From positions 62,001 to 126,000 of the forward strand of contig NZ_FPBO01000004.1 of the NCBI RefSeq assembly GCF_900116645.1: a DNA stretch of 64,000 nt, in the 5' to 3' direction. Shown here in pieces: positions 51,858 through 60,291 of this stretch. How positions within the stretch are numbered: position 1 is the stretch's first letter; every line of letters begins with the position of its first letter. The notes beneath the pieces are model-generated. The model made no database searches. It had not been told where the DNA came from and was given only the letters and a program-made list of their open reading frames with translations. Position numbers and translations under genes: made by a program. Source of the stretch: Pseudoduganella namucuonensis. Its GTDB lineage: Bacteria > Pseudomonadota > Gammaproteobacteria > Burkholderiales > Burkholderiaceae_D.

Positions 51858-52712
51858 TCAGGTGCGCCAGCTTCTCGGTTCGAACGCCGGGCGGCCCAGC
51901 AGGTGGGGCCGCACGATGCGCCAGGCCGCCAGCATCAGTTCGCGCGCGGCCTCGCTGTCGTCGCCCAGCAGGCGCACGCACAGCAGTTGCCTCATCTGGG
52001 TGGCGCCGAACAGCGGGTCGTCGCTGAGCGCGCGCAGCTCGGCCAGCACGGCCGCCGGCAGCGCGGCGCCGGCCGCGATCAGGGTGGCGCTCACGCTGCG
52101 GCCGGCCAGGCCCAGCGGGCTGGCGACGGCCCGCGGGGTCAGCGCGCCCTGCTCCCACCACAACAGCTTGCCGCCGCGGCGGATGCGGGTGCGCTGCGCC
52201 ACCCGCCCGCCCGTGAACGACTCGCCGGACGCGCGGCGGCCCATGCACAGGATCTCGCAGCCGAGATAGCTGGCGTCGGCGGCCAGCAGCACGTCGTGGT
52301 CCAGCTCCACGTGGGCGTTGTCGAAGAAAATGGTCTCCTGCGGCATCCACTCGATGGCCGCGCCCGCGGCGGCCTCCAGCGTCACGCGCTGGCGCGAGAC
52401 CTTGCCATTGGCCTTGTACCACTTGGCCGCGCCGGGCGTGGTCAGGAAAGCCCGGGCCCGCTCGCCGGCGCGCGCCGTCAACTCCAGCTGGTCGCCGCCG
52501 ACCACGCCGCCGGGCGGATGGACGACGATGGCGTGGCAGGTTTCCGGTCCCTCCGGATACAGCGGCTTCTGCACCCGCAGCGGACCGGCGTGGCGGCGCT
52601 CGACCAGGCGTGTCGTGCCCGCGTCGTCGGCGAAACCGAGGACGAGGCTGGCCTGCCAGGCGCCATGGCCGGAGCTGGCTTGCGGGTCGCGGATGACGGT
52701 ACAGTCGGGCAT
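51858..52712 (-). CDS. ureD: urease accessory protein UreD
   Basis: A 284-residue UreD (UreH), the scaffold that docks UreF and UreG on the apo-urease. Typical segments are [19 protein letters not shown] (residues about 64-82), [27 protein letters not shown] and [16 protein letters not shown]. It opens the operon ureD-A-B-C-E-F-G-J. The leader between 52713 and 52900 shows no additional gene; the start at 52712 follows TGCACCATTC with weak spacing. Confidence 0.96.
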   Translation of the reverse strand: MPDCTVIRDPQASSGHGAWQASLVLGFADDAGTTRLVERRHAGPLRVQKPLYPEGPETCHAIVVHPPGGVVGGDQLELTARAGERARAFLTTPGAAKWYKANGKVSRQRVTLEAAAGAAIEWMPQETIFFDNAHVELDHDVLLAADASYLGCEILCMGRRASGESFTGGRVAQRTRIRRGGKLLWWEQGALTPRAVASPLGLAGRSVSATLIAAGAALPAAVLAELRALSDDPLFGATQMRQLLCVRLLGDDSEAARELMLAAWRIVRPHLLGRPAFEPRSWRT

Positions 52713-52900
52713 GAATGGTGCAAGGAGTAATGATGGGTTTTATCCAGCAAGACGCGTGCCAGCGGCCGCGTGATAATTCGGTCCATTGCGCGCCATGACG
52801 CGCACCAAAACGGCGCGGGCGCACCGATGTGGCGCACGACTGGCGGCGCCGACAAATACGGCGCGCTGCCGCCGGCCAACACCGCGTATAGTCCAGCAAC

Positions 52901-54211
52901 ATGAGTACATACCATTGGTTCATACTGATCGGTTGCCTGATGCTGGCGCGCGGCCTCGCCGCCACCACGCTGTCGCGGCTGCCCGTCACCTCGGCCATCG
53001 TCTACCTGGGCGTCGGCCTGTTCCTGGGGCCCGCCGTGCTGGGCGTGTTTTCCGTCGATCCGCTCAAGCAGGCCAAGCTGCTGGAGGTGATGACCGAGTT
53101 GGCCGTGCTGATCTCGCTGTTCTCGGCCGGCGTGAAAATGCCGGTGCCGTTCTCGCTGAAACGCTGGGCGCCGTCGATCCGGCTGGCCTGGCTGTCGATG
53201 GCGCTGTCGGTCGGCATCATGGCCGCCTTCGGCTGGCTGGTGCTGGGCCTGCCCGTCGGCGCGGCGATACTGCTGGGCGCCATCCTCGCCCCCACCGACC
53301 CGGTGCTGGCCACCGACGTGCAGGTGCGCCACGCGGGCGACAAGGACCAGTTGCGCTTCGGCCTGACCTGCGAGGCCGGCATGAACGACGGCAGCGCCTT
53401 CCCGCTGGTGATGCTGGGCCTGGGCCTGCTGGGCCTGCACGAACTGGGCGAATTCGGCTGGCGCTGGGTGCTGGTCGACGTGCTGTGGGCCACGTCCAGC
53501 GCGGTGCTGATCGGCATCGCGGGCGGCGCCCTGCTGGCGCGGCTGGGCTGGGCGCTGCGCGGCAAGGACCCGCGCCACGAGGTGCTGGACGACCTCGTCG
53601 GGCTGGGCCTGATCGCGGTGGTCTACGGCCTCAGCGCCTCGCTGCATTCCTGGGGCTTCCTGGCGGTGTTCTTCGCCGGCGTGGCGCTGCGGCAGACGGA
53701 ATTGAAGCTGGCCGGCATGCCCAAGGACAAGCACGGCTTGCGCGAGGCGATACCGCCCAGCGGCGGCGGCGCCAGCGCCGGCACCGCCCGCGCGGAGGAC
53801 GGCAGCGAGATCCCGCTCACCGTCAGCGGCGAGTCGCTGATCTTCAAGGAACACCTGGAACGGTTGTCGGAACTGACGCTGGTGCTGCTGCTGGGCGCGG
53901 CGGTCAACACGCATTCATGGGACTGGCGCGGCTGGGGCACGGCGCTGTTCCTGTTCGTGGTGGCGCGGCCGCTGAGCGTGATGCTGGGCCTGGCCGGCTC
54001 GGCCGCGCGGGGCCGCGTGCGCGGCATCACCGCCTGGTTCGGCGTGCGCGGCATCGGCTCCGTGTACTACCTGATGTACGCGGTCAACCACGGCCTGCCG
54101 CCCGCGCTGGCGCGCGACCTGATCGACATCACGCTGGTGGTCATCATGCTGTCCATCGTCGTGCACGGCACCAGCGTGAAACCGCTGTTCGACCGCTTCT
54201 GGCCGACGTAG
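52901..54211 (+). CDS. cation:proton antiporter (CPA1/NhaP type)
   Basis: A 436-residue inner-membrane transporter with about 11-13 helices. The essential helix has [18 protein letters not shown] (about residue 128, Asp-carrying), and [17 protein letters not shown] (Asn-Asp pair, about 150) marks the NhaP/CPA1 branch that exchanges Na+ or K+ for H+. A TATAGT hexamer (52887-52892) ends 8 bases ahead of the ATG and no ribosome site is seen. It is divergent from the urease operon; pH homeostasis when urease releases ammonia would be a natural link but is inferred. Confidence 0.9.
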   Translation: MSTYHWFILIGCLMLARGLAATTLSRLPVTSAIVYLGVGLFLGPAVLGVFSVDPLKQAKLLEVMTELAVLISLFSAGVKMPVPFSLKRWAPSIRLAWLSMALSVGIMAAFGWLVLGLPVGAAILLGAILAPTDPVLATDVQVRHAGDKDQLRFGLTCEAGMNDGSAFPLVMLGLGLLGLHELGEFGWRWVLVDVLWATSSAVLIGIAGGALLARLGWALRGKDPRHEVLDDLVGLGLIAVVYGLSASLHSWGFLAVFFAGVALRQTELKLAGMPKDKHGLREAIPPSGGGASAGTARAEDGSEIPLTVSGESLIFKEHLERLSELTLVLLLGAAVNTHSWDWRGWGTALFLFVVARPLSVMLGLAGSAARGRVRGITAWFGVRGIGSVYYLMYAVNHGLPPALARDLIDITLVVIMLSIVVHGTSVKPLFDRFWPT

Positions 54212-54219
54212 GCGGCGGG

Positions 54220-55593
54220 CTACAGCGGCGTCAGCACCATCGAAAAGAACACCCGGGTCGGGCCGTTGGACAGCTTGAAGAACAATTTGTTGCGGCCCTT
54301 CCTGAAACGCACCGGCACCTTGCCTTCGGAAAGGTTGTAGGTCGGCACGAAATTGTTTTGCGTGTCGTAGACCTGGTTGAAAAACCATAGCTTGTTGACG
54401 TTGCCGCCCGCCCAGACCTTCTGGTCGTTGACCCATACCTGGACGTCGTCATCGGCGCCTATCCACGCGGCCAGGTCTTGCGCCTCGTCGAACATCAATT
54501 CCGTGTAGCCGTAGTAGACGCTGTCCTCCGCCGAATCCGGCGGCACCAGCGGATAGCTTGGCGTCTCCACGTAGCGCCAGCGAAGCACGCGGCCGTCCTT
54601 GCCATCATAGGCCGCGTCCAGGATCACGGCCCGCTCCGGCGGATAGCTGTCGGTGGCGAACATGCCTCGTCCATGCTTGCCCTCGAACGGGCCGATGATG
54701 TACCAGCTGTTCACAAAGAGGCGGTTGGCGAACTCGCCCCCCGCACCCAGCTTGCGTCCGGCGCCCTTGCGCATGCCGGCCTCGGACACCGCGGACATGT
54801 GGCCCACGCCGCGGTCGAACAGTTCCGGGCCGGAGCCGCCGTAGCGGCCGGAGGCATGGTTCCGCGAGGGAAGGTCACGGTTGACGAAAGCGGCGATGCG
54901 TTGCCCAATGCCGGACCCGGTGCCCGAACCGCCGCCGTTTCCGGTTCCAGCGCCGGTTCCGGGGGTTCCCGCTCCAGCGGTTCCGCTTCCGTCCCGGCCA
55001 CCGCCGGCGCCATGCCCGCCCTCGCCCTCGCTTCGCCCGCCATTCACCGGCACGCCCCGCTCCTGCCGCTCAAGCTGGCGCTGGCGCTGCGACAGCACAT
55101 CGCGCGCGCTTTTTTCGAGGGCGGCGATACGGGCGTCGGCCGTGGCGGCGGCGTCGCCCGGGGCCGGAATCGGCGCCTCCGGCGGTGCCGGCGCCTCAAG
55201 CTGTTTCGCGCCGGTCAGCTTCGCGTACTCCTCGGCCTTGAGCTGCCTGCCCATCGCCTCGATTTCCTTCGACAGCGATTCCGCCAGCGCCAGCAGCTCC
55301 TTCTTGTCCTCCGGCGCCGACGTCGCGTCGAAGCGCGGTTCCTCGGCGGCGGCGCCTTGTTCCTCTCCCATACTCTGCCGCATCAACTCCTTGATGCGCT
55401 CCATGTCCGTCACGCGCTTGCGCATGTTGGCATGGCTGGCCAGTTGATGGCTGGCGTCGACTTGCCGCAGCTCCGCCTGCTGGATCTGGTAAGTGCCGAA
55501 GTGGTACAGCAGCGCCAGCAACGCCGCGTGCGCCGCCAGCGAAACGCTCAGATACGGATGCCGCCTCGGAAGGGAAAACAAGGTGCGCATCAC
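54220..55593 (-). CDS. periplasmic partner of ExbB/ExbD with C-terminal sugar-binding-like domain
   Basis: A 457-residue protein with a single N-terminal membrane helix (HPYLSVSLAAHAALLALLYHF) like TonB or TolA. A helical coiled region (about 40-185) is followed by a Gly-rich linker (about 195-240). The C-terminal 170 residues form a beta-rich domain: FVNSWYIIGPFEGKHGRG, YTELMFDEAQDLAAWIGADD, DVQVWVNDQKVWAGG and KVPVRFRKGRNKLFFKL, resembling the jelly-roll domains of extracellular glycoside-binding proteins. It is translationally coupled to exbD (overlapping ATGA). Probable role: energy transducer acting on an unknown envelope target. Confidence 0.75.
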   Translation of the reverse strand: MMRTLFSLPRRHPYLSVSLAAHAALLALLYHFGTYQIQQAELRQVDASHQLASHANMRKRVTDMERIKELMRQSMGEEQGAAAEEPRFDATSAPEDKKELLALAESLSKEIEAMGRQLKAEEYAKLTGAKQLEAPAPPEAPIPAPGDAAATADARIAALEKSARDVLSQRQRQLERQERGVPVNGGRSEGEGGHGAGGGRDGSGTAGAGTPGTGAGTGNGGGSGTGSGIGQRIAAFVNRDLPSRNHASGRYGGSGPELFDRGVGHMSAVSEAGMRKGAGRKLGAGGEFANRLFVNSWYIIGPFEGKHGRGMFATDSYPPERAVILDAAYDGKDGRVLRWRYVETPSYPLVPPDSAEDSVYYGYTELMFDEAQDLAAWIGADDDVQVWVNDQKVWAGGNVNKLWFFNQVYDTQNNFVPTYNLSEGKVPVRFRKGRNKLFFKLSNGPTRVFFSMVLTPL

Positions 55594-56012
55594 TTACGCG
55601 TACGCATGGCGATGTTGGTGAAGCCCTCGAACTGGCACAGATCCAGGACGCGCACGATGTGCTGGTATTCGGCCCGCTGGTCGCCATCGATGCGTATGCG
55701 CCGCCGCGGATTGGCCGCCGCCTCCTTCTTCAGCCGATCATGGAATGCCTGCACCCCCATCCTGTCGCCGTCGATGTAGATTTTCCCCTTCGCGTCGACA
55801 CCGATCACCAGCGGCGCGCCGGCGGCGCCATTGATGGCCAGGCTGGCCTGGGCGGTGGGCAGCGTCACCGGCAATTCCTTGTCCTGCTTCTGCTGCTTGT
55901 CCTGCTTGAAGGAGGTGGCGATCATGAAGAACATCAGCAGGAAGAAGATGCAGTCGATCAGGGCGATCAGGCCGATCTCCGGCGGCTCCTCATGGCCCAG
56001 CTCAATGCGCAT
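55590..56012 (-). CDS. ExbD/TolR-family biopolymer transport protein
   Basis: A 140-residue protein with one N-terminal helix carrying the proton-carrying Asp (IGLIALIDCIFFLLMFFMIA, about residues 14-33) and a periplasmic domain (IYIDGDRMGVQAFHDRL). It forms the inner-membrane motor with the ExbB-like partner. It overlaps both neighbours (11 bases with ExbB, 4 with the partner gene), giving a three-gene motor operon. Naming as ExbD versus TolR is uncertain. Confidence 0.9.
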   Translation of the reverse strand: MRIELGHEEPPEIGLIALIDCIFFLLMFFMIATSFKQDKQQKQDKELPVTLPTAQASLAINGAAGAPLVIGVDAKGKIYIDGDRMGVQAFHDRLKKEAAANPRRRIRIDGDQRAEYQHIVRVLDLCQFEGFTNIAMRTRK

Positions 56013-56730
56013 GGTTCACCACTTGCAGGTTCTGCGGTCCGGCCACGCGCGGCGGGAACCACGCGTTCAGCAGCTTGTTGGTCTCCTTCTCCAAGGCGAG
56101 GCCGAGAAAGGCGGTGCGGTTCCTCAGGAAGTGGTGCATGGCCAGCGCCGGCAGCGCCACGCACAGGCCGGACGCGGTGTTGACCAGCGCCTTGGAAATA
56201 CCCCCCGCCAGCAGCGCGGGGTTGCCCATGCCCTCGGCGTAGGCGATCACGTGGAAGGCCTCTATCATGCCGACCACGGTGCCCAGCAGGCCGACGATGG
56301 GGGCGACCGTCGCCACGATGGACAGCGCGTAGAACTTTTGCTGGTGATGGCGCAACTCCAGCGACGCGATATCCGCCGCGCCGCCGCTGACGCGGGCGAA
56401 ATCGTGGTGCCGGTGCGCGACGATGAACTGGATCACGCGCGCCAGCGTGCTGTCCTGCTGCTCCAGCGCCCGCTGGATACCCGCGAAGTCGTTGGCCGCC
56501 CACATGGGCATGACGGCGTCGGCCAGCCCCTCGGGGACGACGCGCCTGGCGCGGAAATGCACCAGGCGCTCTATCGCCACGGCCAGGAACAGGATGGACA
56601 GCGCCAGGATGGCGACCAGGGCCAGGCCGCCCTCCTGGAATTGTTCCATCACATCGAGCTCGGCGGCGAACGCCGCGCCGGGCAGCGCCGCCATCATGGC
56701 CAGCGGGACAATCGCGAGTGATTTTTGCAT
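56002..56730 (-). CDS. MotA/TolQ/ExbB proton-channel family protein
   Basis: A 242-residue inner-membrane protein with a signal-like N-terminus (PLAMMAALPGAAFAAE) and three helices: GLALVAILALSILFLAVAIE, YALSIVATVAPIVGLLGTVV and ALVNTASGLCVALPALAMHHF. The second and third carry the conserved TolQ/ExbB motifs. It forms the stator channel of the motor with the ExbD homologue. The ATG at 56730 is preferred; an upstream ATG at 56796 gives an atypical extension. The N-terminal signal peptide is shared with ExbB of the TonB branch. Confidence 0.9.
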   Translation of the reverse strand: MQKSLAIVPLAMMAALPGAAFAAELDVMEQFQEGGLALVAILALSILFLAVAIERLVHFRARRVVPEGLADAVMPMWAANDFAGIQRALEQQDSTLARVIQFIVAHRHHDFARVSGGAADIASLELRHHQQKFYALSIVATVAPIVGLLGTVVGMIEAFHVIAYAEGMGNPALLAGGISKALVNTASGLCVALPALAMHHFLRNRTAFLGLALEKETNKLLNAWFPPRVAGPQNLQVVNHAH

Positions 56731-56835
56731 GAGTCGGGGCCGCGTTGCGGCGTGGCTTATCTCATTGCAATTCTGACACCCGAGAGGCCGGCCCAAGCAA
56801 TAATTTTTTCCGCAAGCGCGATATCCAAAACGACA

Positions 56836-57066
56836 TCACCCCTCGCCGAACTCGGCGGCGGCCTTGGCGGCCCAGATGGCCTGGTCGCGGCTGGGGAAGG
56901 CCTCGTCGTAGCCGTCCACCTCGCCGTTCTCGCCGACGAAGTAGGTCCACCAGCCCGACGCGTCCTGGCGGATCGCGATGTCGTGCGGCTTGCAGTGTTC
57001 CAGCATCAGGTCGCCGTCGGCCAGCGTCACGATGGCCACGCCCCGGTGCACTATCTTGTCAGACAT
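56836..57066 (-). CDS. small conserved hypothetical protein
   Basis: A 76-residue cytoplasmic protein (IVHRGVAIVTLADGDLMLE, WWTYFVGENGEVDGYDEAFP, QAIWAAKAAAEFGEG). A beta-rich first half and a C-terminal helix; no signal peptide. I know similar short proteins in Oxalobacteraceae genomes but no function. It precedes the motor operon on the same strand with a 106-base gap. The region 57067-57274 upstream shows no further gene. Confidence 0.7.
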   Translation of the reverse strand: MSDKIVHRGVAIVTLADGDLMLEHCKPHDIAIRQDASGWWTYFVGENGEVDGYDEAFPSRDQAIWAAKAAAEFGEG

Positions 57067-57274
57067 TTTCCATTCTCCGAAAATTCACGCCATGACGGCT
57101 AGTGTACCGGAAGCGCCGCGTCCGCTCCCGCCAGCGCCGGCAATGACGCGCGGACACGATCCGAAAAGATGTTCAGGACAATTCAGGCCGCCCTGCGCCG
57201 CCAGCCCGGCCACGCCACTGGCGCCGAACACGAAATGAGGCGGCGCGAGGCCGGTCCTGTTCTCAGTTCTCTTC

Positions 57275-59056
57275 TCAGTCCTCTTTCGGATAGGGGCTCT
57301 TGCCCCCTTCCGCGATGAAGTCGTCGATGCGCGTCCGCAGCACCGGCAGCGGCACCGAGCCCAGGTTCAGCACCGTGTCGTGGAAGGCGCGGATGTCGAA
57401 CCTGGCGCCCAGCGCGGCCTCGGCCCGCTTGCGCGCCTCGACGATGGCCATCTCGCCCAGGTAGTAGGACAGCGCCTGGCCCGGCCAGGAGATGTAGCGG
57501 TCCACCTCCGTTTCGATCTCGTGCGCGGACAGGGCGGTGTTGTCGTGCAGGTAGGCCTGCGCCCGCTCGCGGGTCCAGCCCTTGGCGTGCACGCCGGTGT
57601 CGACCACCAGCCGCGACGCGCGCCACGCCTGGTAGCTCAGCATGCCGAACACCTCGTACGGCGTCTCGTACATGCCCATCTCCGCGCCCAGCCGCTCCGT
57701 GTACAGCGCCCAGCCCTCGCCGTAGGCGGAGATGTAGGCCTTGCGGAACGCCGGCCTACCCTTTTGCTCCAGCGCGATAGGCATCTGGAAGGCGTGGCCG
57801 GGCGCCGATTCGTGCAAGGTCAGCGCGGGCAGGCTGTAGAGCGCGCGCGCCGGCAGGTTGTAGGTGTTGACCAGGTAGACGCCGGGGCCGCCGCGGCCCG
57901 AGGTGTAGAACGGCGCCTGCTCCGGCGGCACCGGGATGATGGCGAAGCGCTTGCGCGGCAAGTAGCCGAAGTAGTCGCCGACCTTGCCGTCGAAGCGCTT
58001 GGCGATGTGGGCGGCGCGCATCAGCAGCTCTTCCGGCGTCTTGGCGTAGAAGCGCGGGTCGGTGCGCAGGAACTGGAGGAAGGCCGGCAGGTCGCCCTCG
58101 AATTTCACCTGCCGCATCACGTCCAGCATCTCGGCGCGGATCTTGGCCATCTCGGCCAAGCCGGTCTGGTGGATCTGCTCCGCGCTCATCGCGGTGGTGG
58201 TGAATTCGGCGATCTTGGACTGGTAGTAGGCCTTCCCGTCCGGCAGGCTCTCGGCGGCCAGCGCCTCGGTGGCGCCGGGGATGTATTCGGCGCGCATGAA
58301 CTCGAGCAGTTCCTCGTGCGCGGGCACCACGGCCTCGCGGATGGCCTTCAGCGCCGCCTCGCGCAAGCGCGCCTGTTCGTCGGCGGGGATGGAGGCCGGC
58401 ATCTCGCGGAAGGGTTTGTAGAAGACCAGCTTTTGCGGATCCTTTTCCCCGGTGACGGCGGCGATCGAGCCGTCGCGCCCGGCCAGCGTGACCCTGGGCG
58501 GCGTGAAGCCGCGCTTCAAGCCCGCCCGCATGTTGGCGATCTCGTCGCGGAAGTAGCGCGGCACGTCGTTCAGCTGCGCCACGTAGGCGCCGTATTCGGC
58601 GGCCGTGCGGAAGGTCTTGCGCGCGTCGCCGGCCATGTTGGACCAGAACGCGGAATCGGCGTTGAGCGGTTTTTCGTATTCGCGGAAGCGCTGGTTGTCG
58701 ATCAGCGCGGCGATTTGCGCGCGGTAGACGGCGTAGTTGATGCGCTCCCCGGCGGACAGGCTGGCCGGCGCGATCGCGTCCAGCCGCCTCATGACGTTGC
58801 GCCAGTAGTCCAGACGCGCCTGCTGGGTGGCGGGGTCCACCCGCGGCAGGCTGGGACGGATGCCGTTGCCATGGACGTCGTCCTCCTCGTCCTCCATGCG
58901 CTGCCTCAGGCGCCAGGCCCATTCCTCGGTGTACAGGGATTTGAAGCGGGCTTCGGCCCTGGTGGCGGCCTTGGCGGCGGCCGGGGCGGCGTGGGATGGA
59001 ACGGCCGCGGCAAAGATGATGCACGCGCCTGCGATGGCAGCGCTGGATTTCTTCAT
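57275..59056 (-). CDS. DUF885 family metallopeptidase-like protein, exported
   Basis: A 593-residue secreted protein. The signal peptide is MKKSSAAIAGACIIFAAAVPS, cleaved near SHA-AP. The DUF885 catalytic-like motifs are present: LTLHESAPGHAFQ (HExxxGH type, about residue 395) and YGEGWALYTERLG (about 428), with the final EIETEVDRYISWPGQALSYYLGE segment. These are typical of zinc-dependent carboxypeptidase-like proteins in the periplasm. The ATG at 59056 is taken because the signal peptide starts there. The IS element begins about 20 bases upstream, so it may have replaced the native promoter. Confidence 0.88.
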   Translation of the reverse strand: MKKSSAAIAGACIIFAAAVPSHAAPAAAKAATRAEARFKSLYTEEWAWRLRQRMEDEEDDVHGNGIRPSLPRVDPATQQARLDYWRNVMRRLDAIAPASLSAGERINYAVYRAQIAALIDNQRFREYEKPLNADSAFWSNMAGDARKTFRTAAEYGAYVAQLNDVPRYFRDEIANMRAGLKRGFTPPRVTLAGRDGSIAAVTGEKDPQKLVFYKPFREMPASIPADEQARLREAALKAIREAVVPAHEELLEFMRAEYIPGATEALAAESLPDGKAYYQSKIAEFTTTAMSAEQIHQTGLAEMAKIRAEMLDVMRQVKFEGDLPAFLQFLRTDPRFYAKTPEELLMRAAHIAKRFDGKVGDYFGYLPRKRFAIIPVPPEQAPFYTSGRGGPGVYLVNTYNLPARALYSLPALTLHESAPGHAFQMPIALEQKGRPAFRKAYISAYGEGWALYTERLGAEMGMYETPYEVFGMLSYQAWRASRLVVDTGVHAKGWTRERAQAYLHDNTALSAHEIETEVDRYISWPGQALSYYLGEMAIVEARKRAEAALGARFDIRAFHDTVLNLGSVPLPVLRTRIDDFIAEGGKSPYPKED

Positions 59057-59075
59057 CTGATTTTGCTCCGAGAAA

Positions 59076-60281
59076 CCTCGTCCTTCAGGACGGGGAGTGA
59101 AAGGAGCCGACGGCGAATTGCATGGCAATTCGGGCCCTGTGGAAAGTCATGCCGGGAGCCGCCGAACTCGCATAGATTAAAATGGGAACCAGTTCCAGCT
59201 CTGCTGGTCAAACAAGCATGAAACTGGTCTACCGTTATCGTGTGAAGTCGTTGGCCGGCCTGCTGAACCAGCAGGCGCGGGCGGTCAACTTCGTTTGGAA
59301 CTACTGCAACGAAAGGCAGAAGGACGCGCTGCGCTTCAACCGCCGCTGGCACTCCGGCTTCGACCTGATCAAACTGACCACCGGCTGCAGCAATGAGCTT
59401 GGACTGCATTCCGGCACGGTCAACGACGTGTGCCAGCAGTACGCCAAGTCGCGCAGCCAGTCGCATCGTCCCTACCTGCGCTTCCGGAGCCGGAAATCGC
59501 TGGGTTGGGTGCCGCTCAAGGGCCGCGAGTTGAAGCGGGAAGGCAATGCCTTCCGCTTCGCCGGCGACACCTTCCGCGTGTTTTACTCGCGACCGCTGCC
59601 GGAAGGGAAAATCCTGGACGGCACCAACTTTTCCCGCGACCGCCGTGGCAACTGGTTTCTGAACATCGTGCTGGAAGTCGCGGAGCCGCCCGCAAGGACG
59701 CCGGTGCGTGGGGTTGGCATCGATCTGGGCCTGAAGGAATTGGCCACACTGTCCAATGGCGAAAAAATCGAAGCGCCACGGATTTACCGCGAAGCCGAAG
59801 CGGCGCTGGCGGTGGCGCAGCGCGCCCGCAAGCGGCGGCGGGTAACCGCCATCCACGCCAAGATCGCCAATCGCCGGCGCGATTTCCTTCACAAGTGTTC
59901 CACCCGCATGGTGCGCGACTTCGACTACATCGTGGTCGGCAATGTCCAGGCCGCCGCGCTGGCCAAAACCCGCATGGCGAAGTCGGTGCTGGACGCGGGC
60001 TGGTCGTCCTTCCGTAATCAACTGGCGTACAAGGCCGTTAGGCATGGCGCCTGGTTCGAGGAAGTGGACGAACGTTTCACCACCCAGGTTTGCTCGAACT
60101 GCGGCACGTTGCCGGAGTCCAGGCCGAGAGGTATCGCGGACCTTGGAGTAAGGGAATGGCGATGCAGCGATTGCGGTGCCGAACATGATCGTGATCTCAA
60201 TGCCGCGTTAAACATTCTCCGTCGCGGACGTGCGACGCTAGCTGTAGGAATCTCCGCCCTTTAGGGCGGAGAGGACGTCAA
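59076..60281 (+). mobile_element. solitary IS605-family-type element (IS1341-like) with tnpB only
   Basis: Left-end hairpin: CCTCGTCC (59076-59083) pairs with GGACGGGG (59088-59095) around TTCA. Right-end hairpin: CTCCGCCCT (60252-60260) pairs with AGGGCGGAG (60263-60271), overlapping the tnpB stop, then AGGACGTCAA to about 60281. Both are the subterminal hairpin types of IS200/IS605-family ends. A further dyad GAATTGC/GCAATTC lies at 59115-59131. There is no tnpA (Y1 transposase), so it cannot move by itself unless supplied in trans. True ends are not proved; the left border could begin a few bases before 59076. Confidence 0.8.
59218..60264 (+). CDS. tnpB: TnpB-type RNA-guided nuclease homologue (OrfB)
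   Basis: A 348-residue TnpB/OrfB protein. RuvC-I carries its Asp in GIDLGLKELATLS (about residue 166). The zinc finger is CSNCGTLPE...WRCSDCG (about 299-330), and the last RuvC Asp is in HDRDLNAALNIL. At the expected RuvC-II Glu position the protein reads DYIVVGNVQAAALAK, with Gly in place of Glu. A conserved Glu in EEVDERFTTQVCSNC could substitute. The start at 59218 (MKLVYRYRVK) is typical. The 3' end overlaps the right-end hairpin, where the guide RNA scaffold of TnpB elements is encoded. Confidence 0.88.
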   Translation: MKLVYRYRVKSLAGLLNQQARAVNFVWNYCNERQKDALRFNRRWHSGFDLIKLTTGCSNELGLHSGTVNDVCQQYAKSRSQSHRPYLRFRSRKSLGWVPLKGRELKREGNAFRFAGDTFRVFYSRPLPEGKILDGTNFSRDRRGNWFLNIVLEVAEPPARTPVRGVGIDLGLKELATLSNGEKIEAPRIYREAEAALAVAQRARKRRRVTAIHAKIANRRRDFLHKCSTRMVRDFDYIVVGNVQAAALAKTRMAKSVLDAGWSSFRNQLAYKAVRHGAWFEEVDERFTTQVCSNCGTLPESRPRGIADLGVREWRCSDCGAEHDRDLNAALNILRRGRATLAVGISAL

Positions 60282-60291
60282 GACTCTCCTT

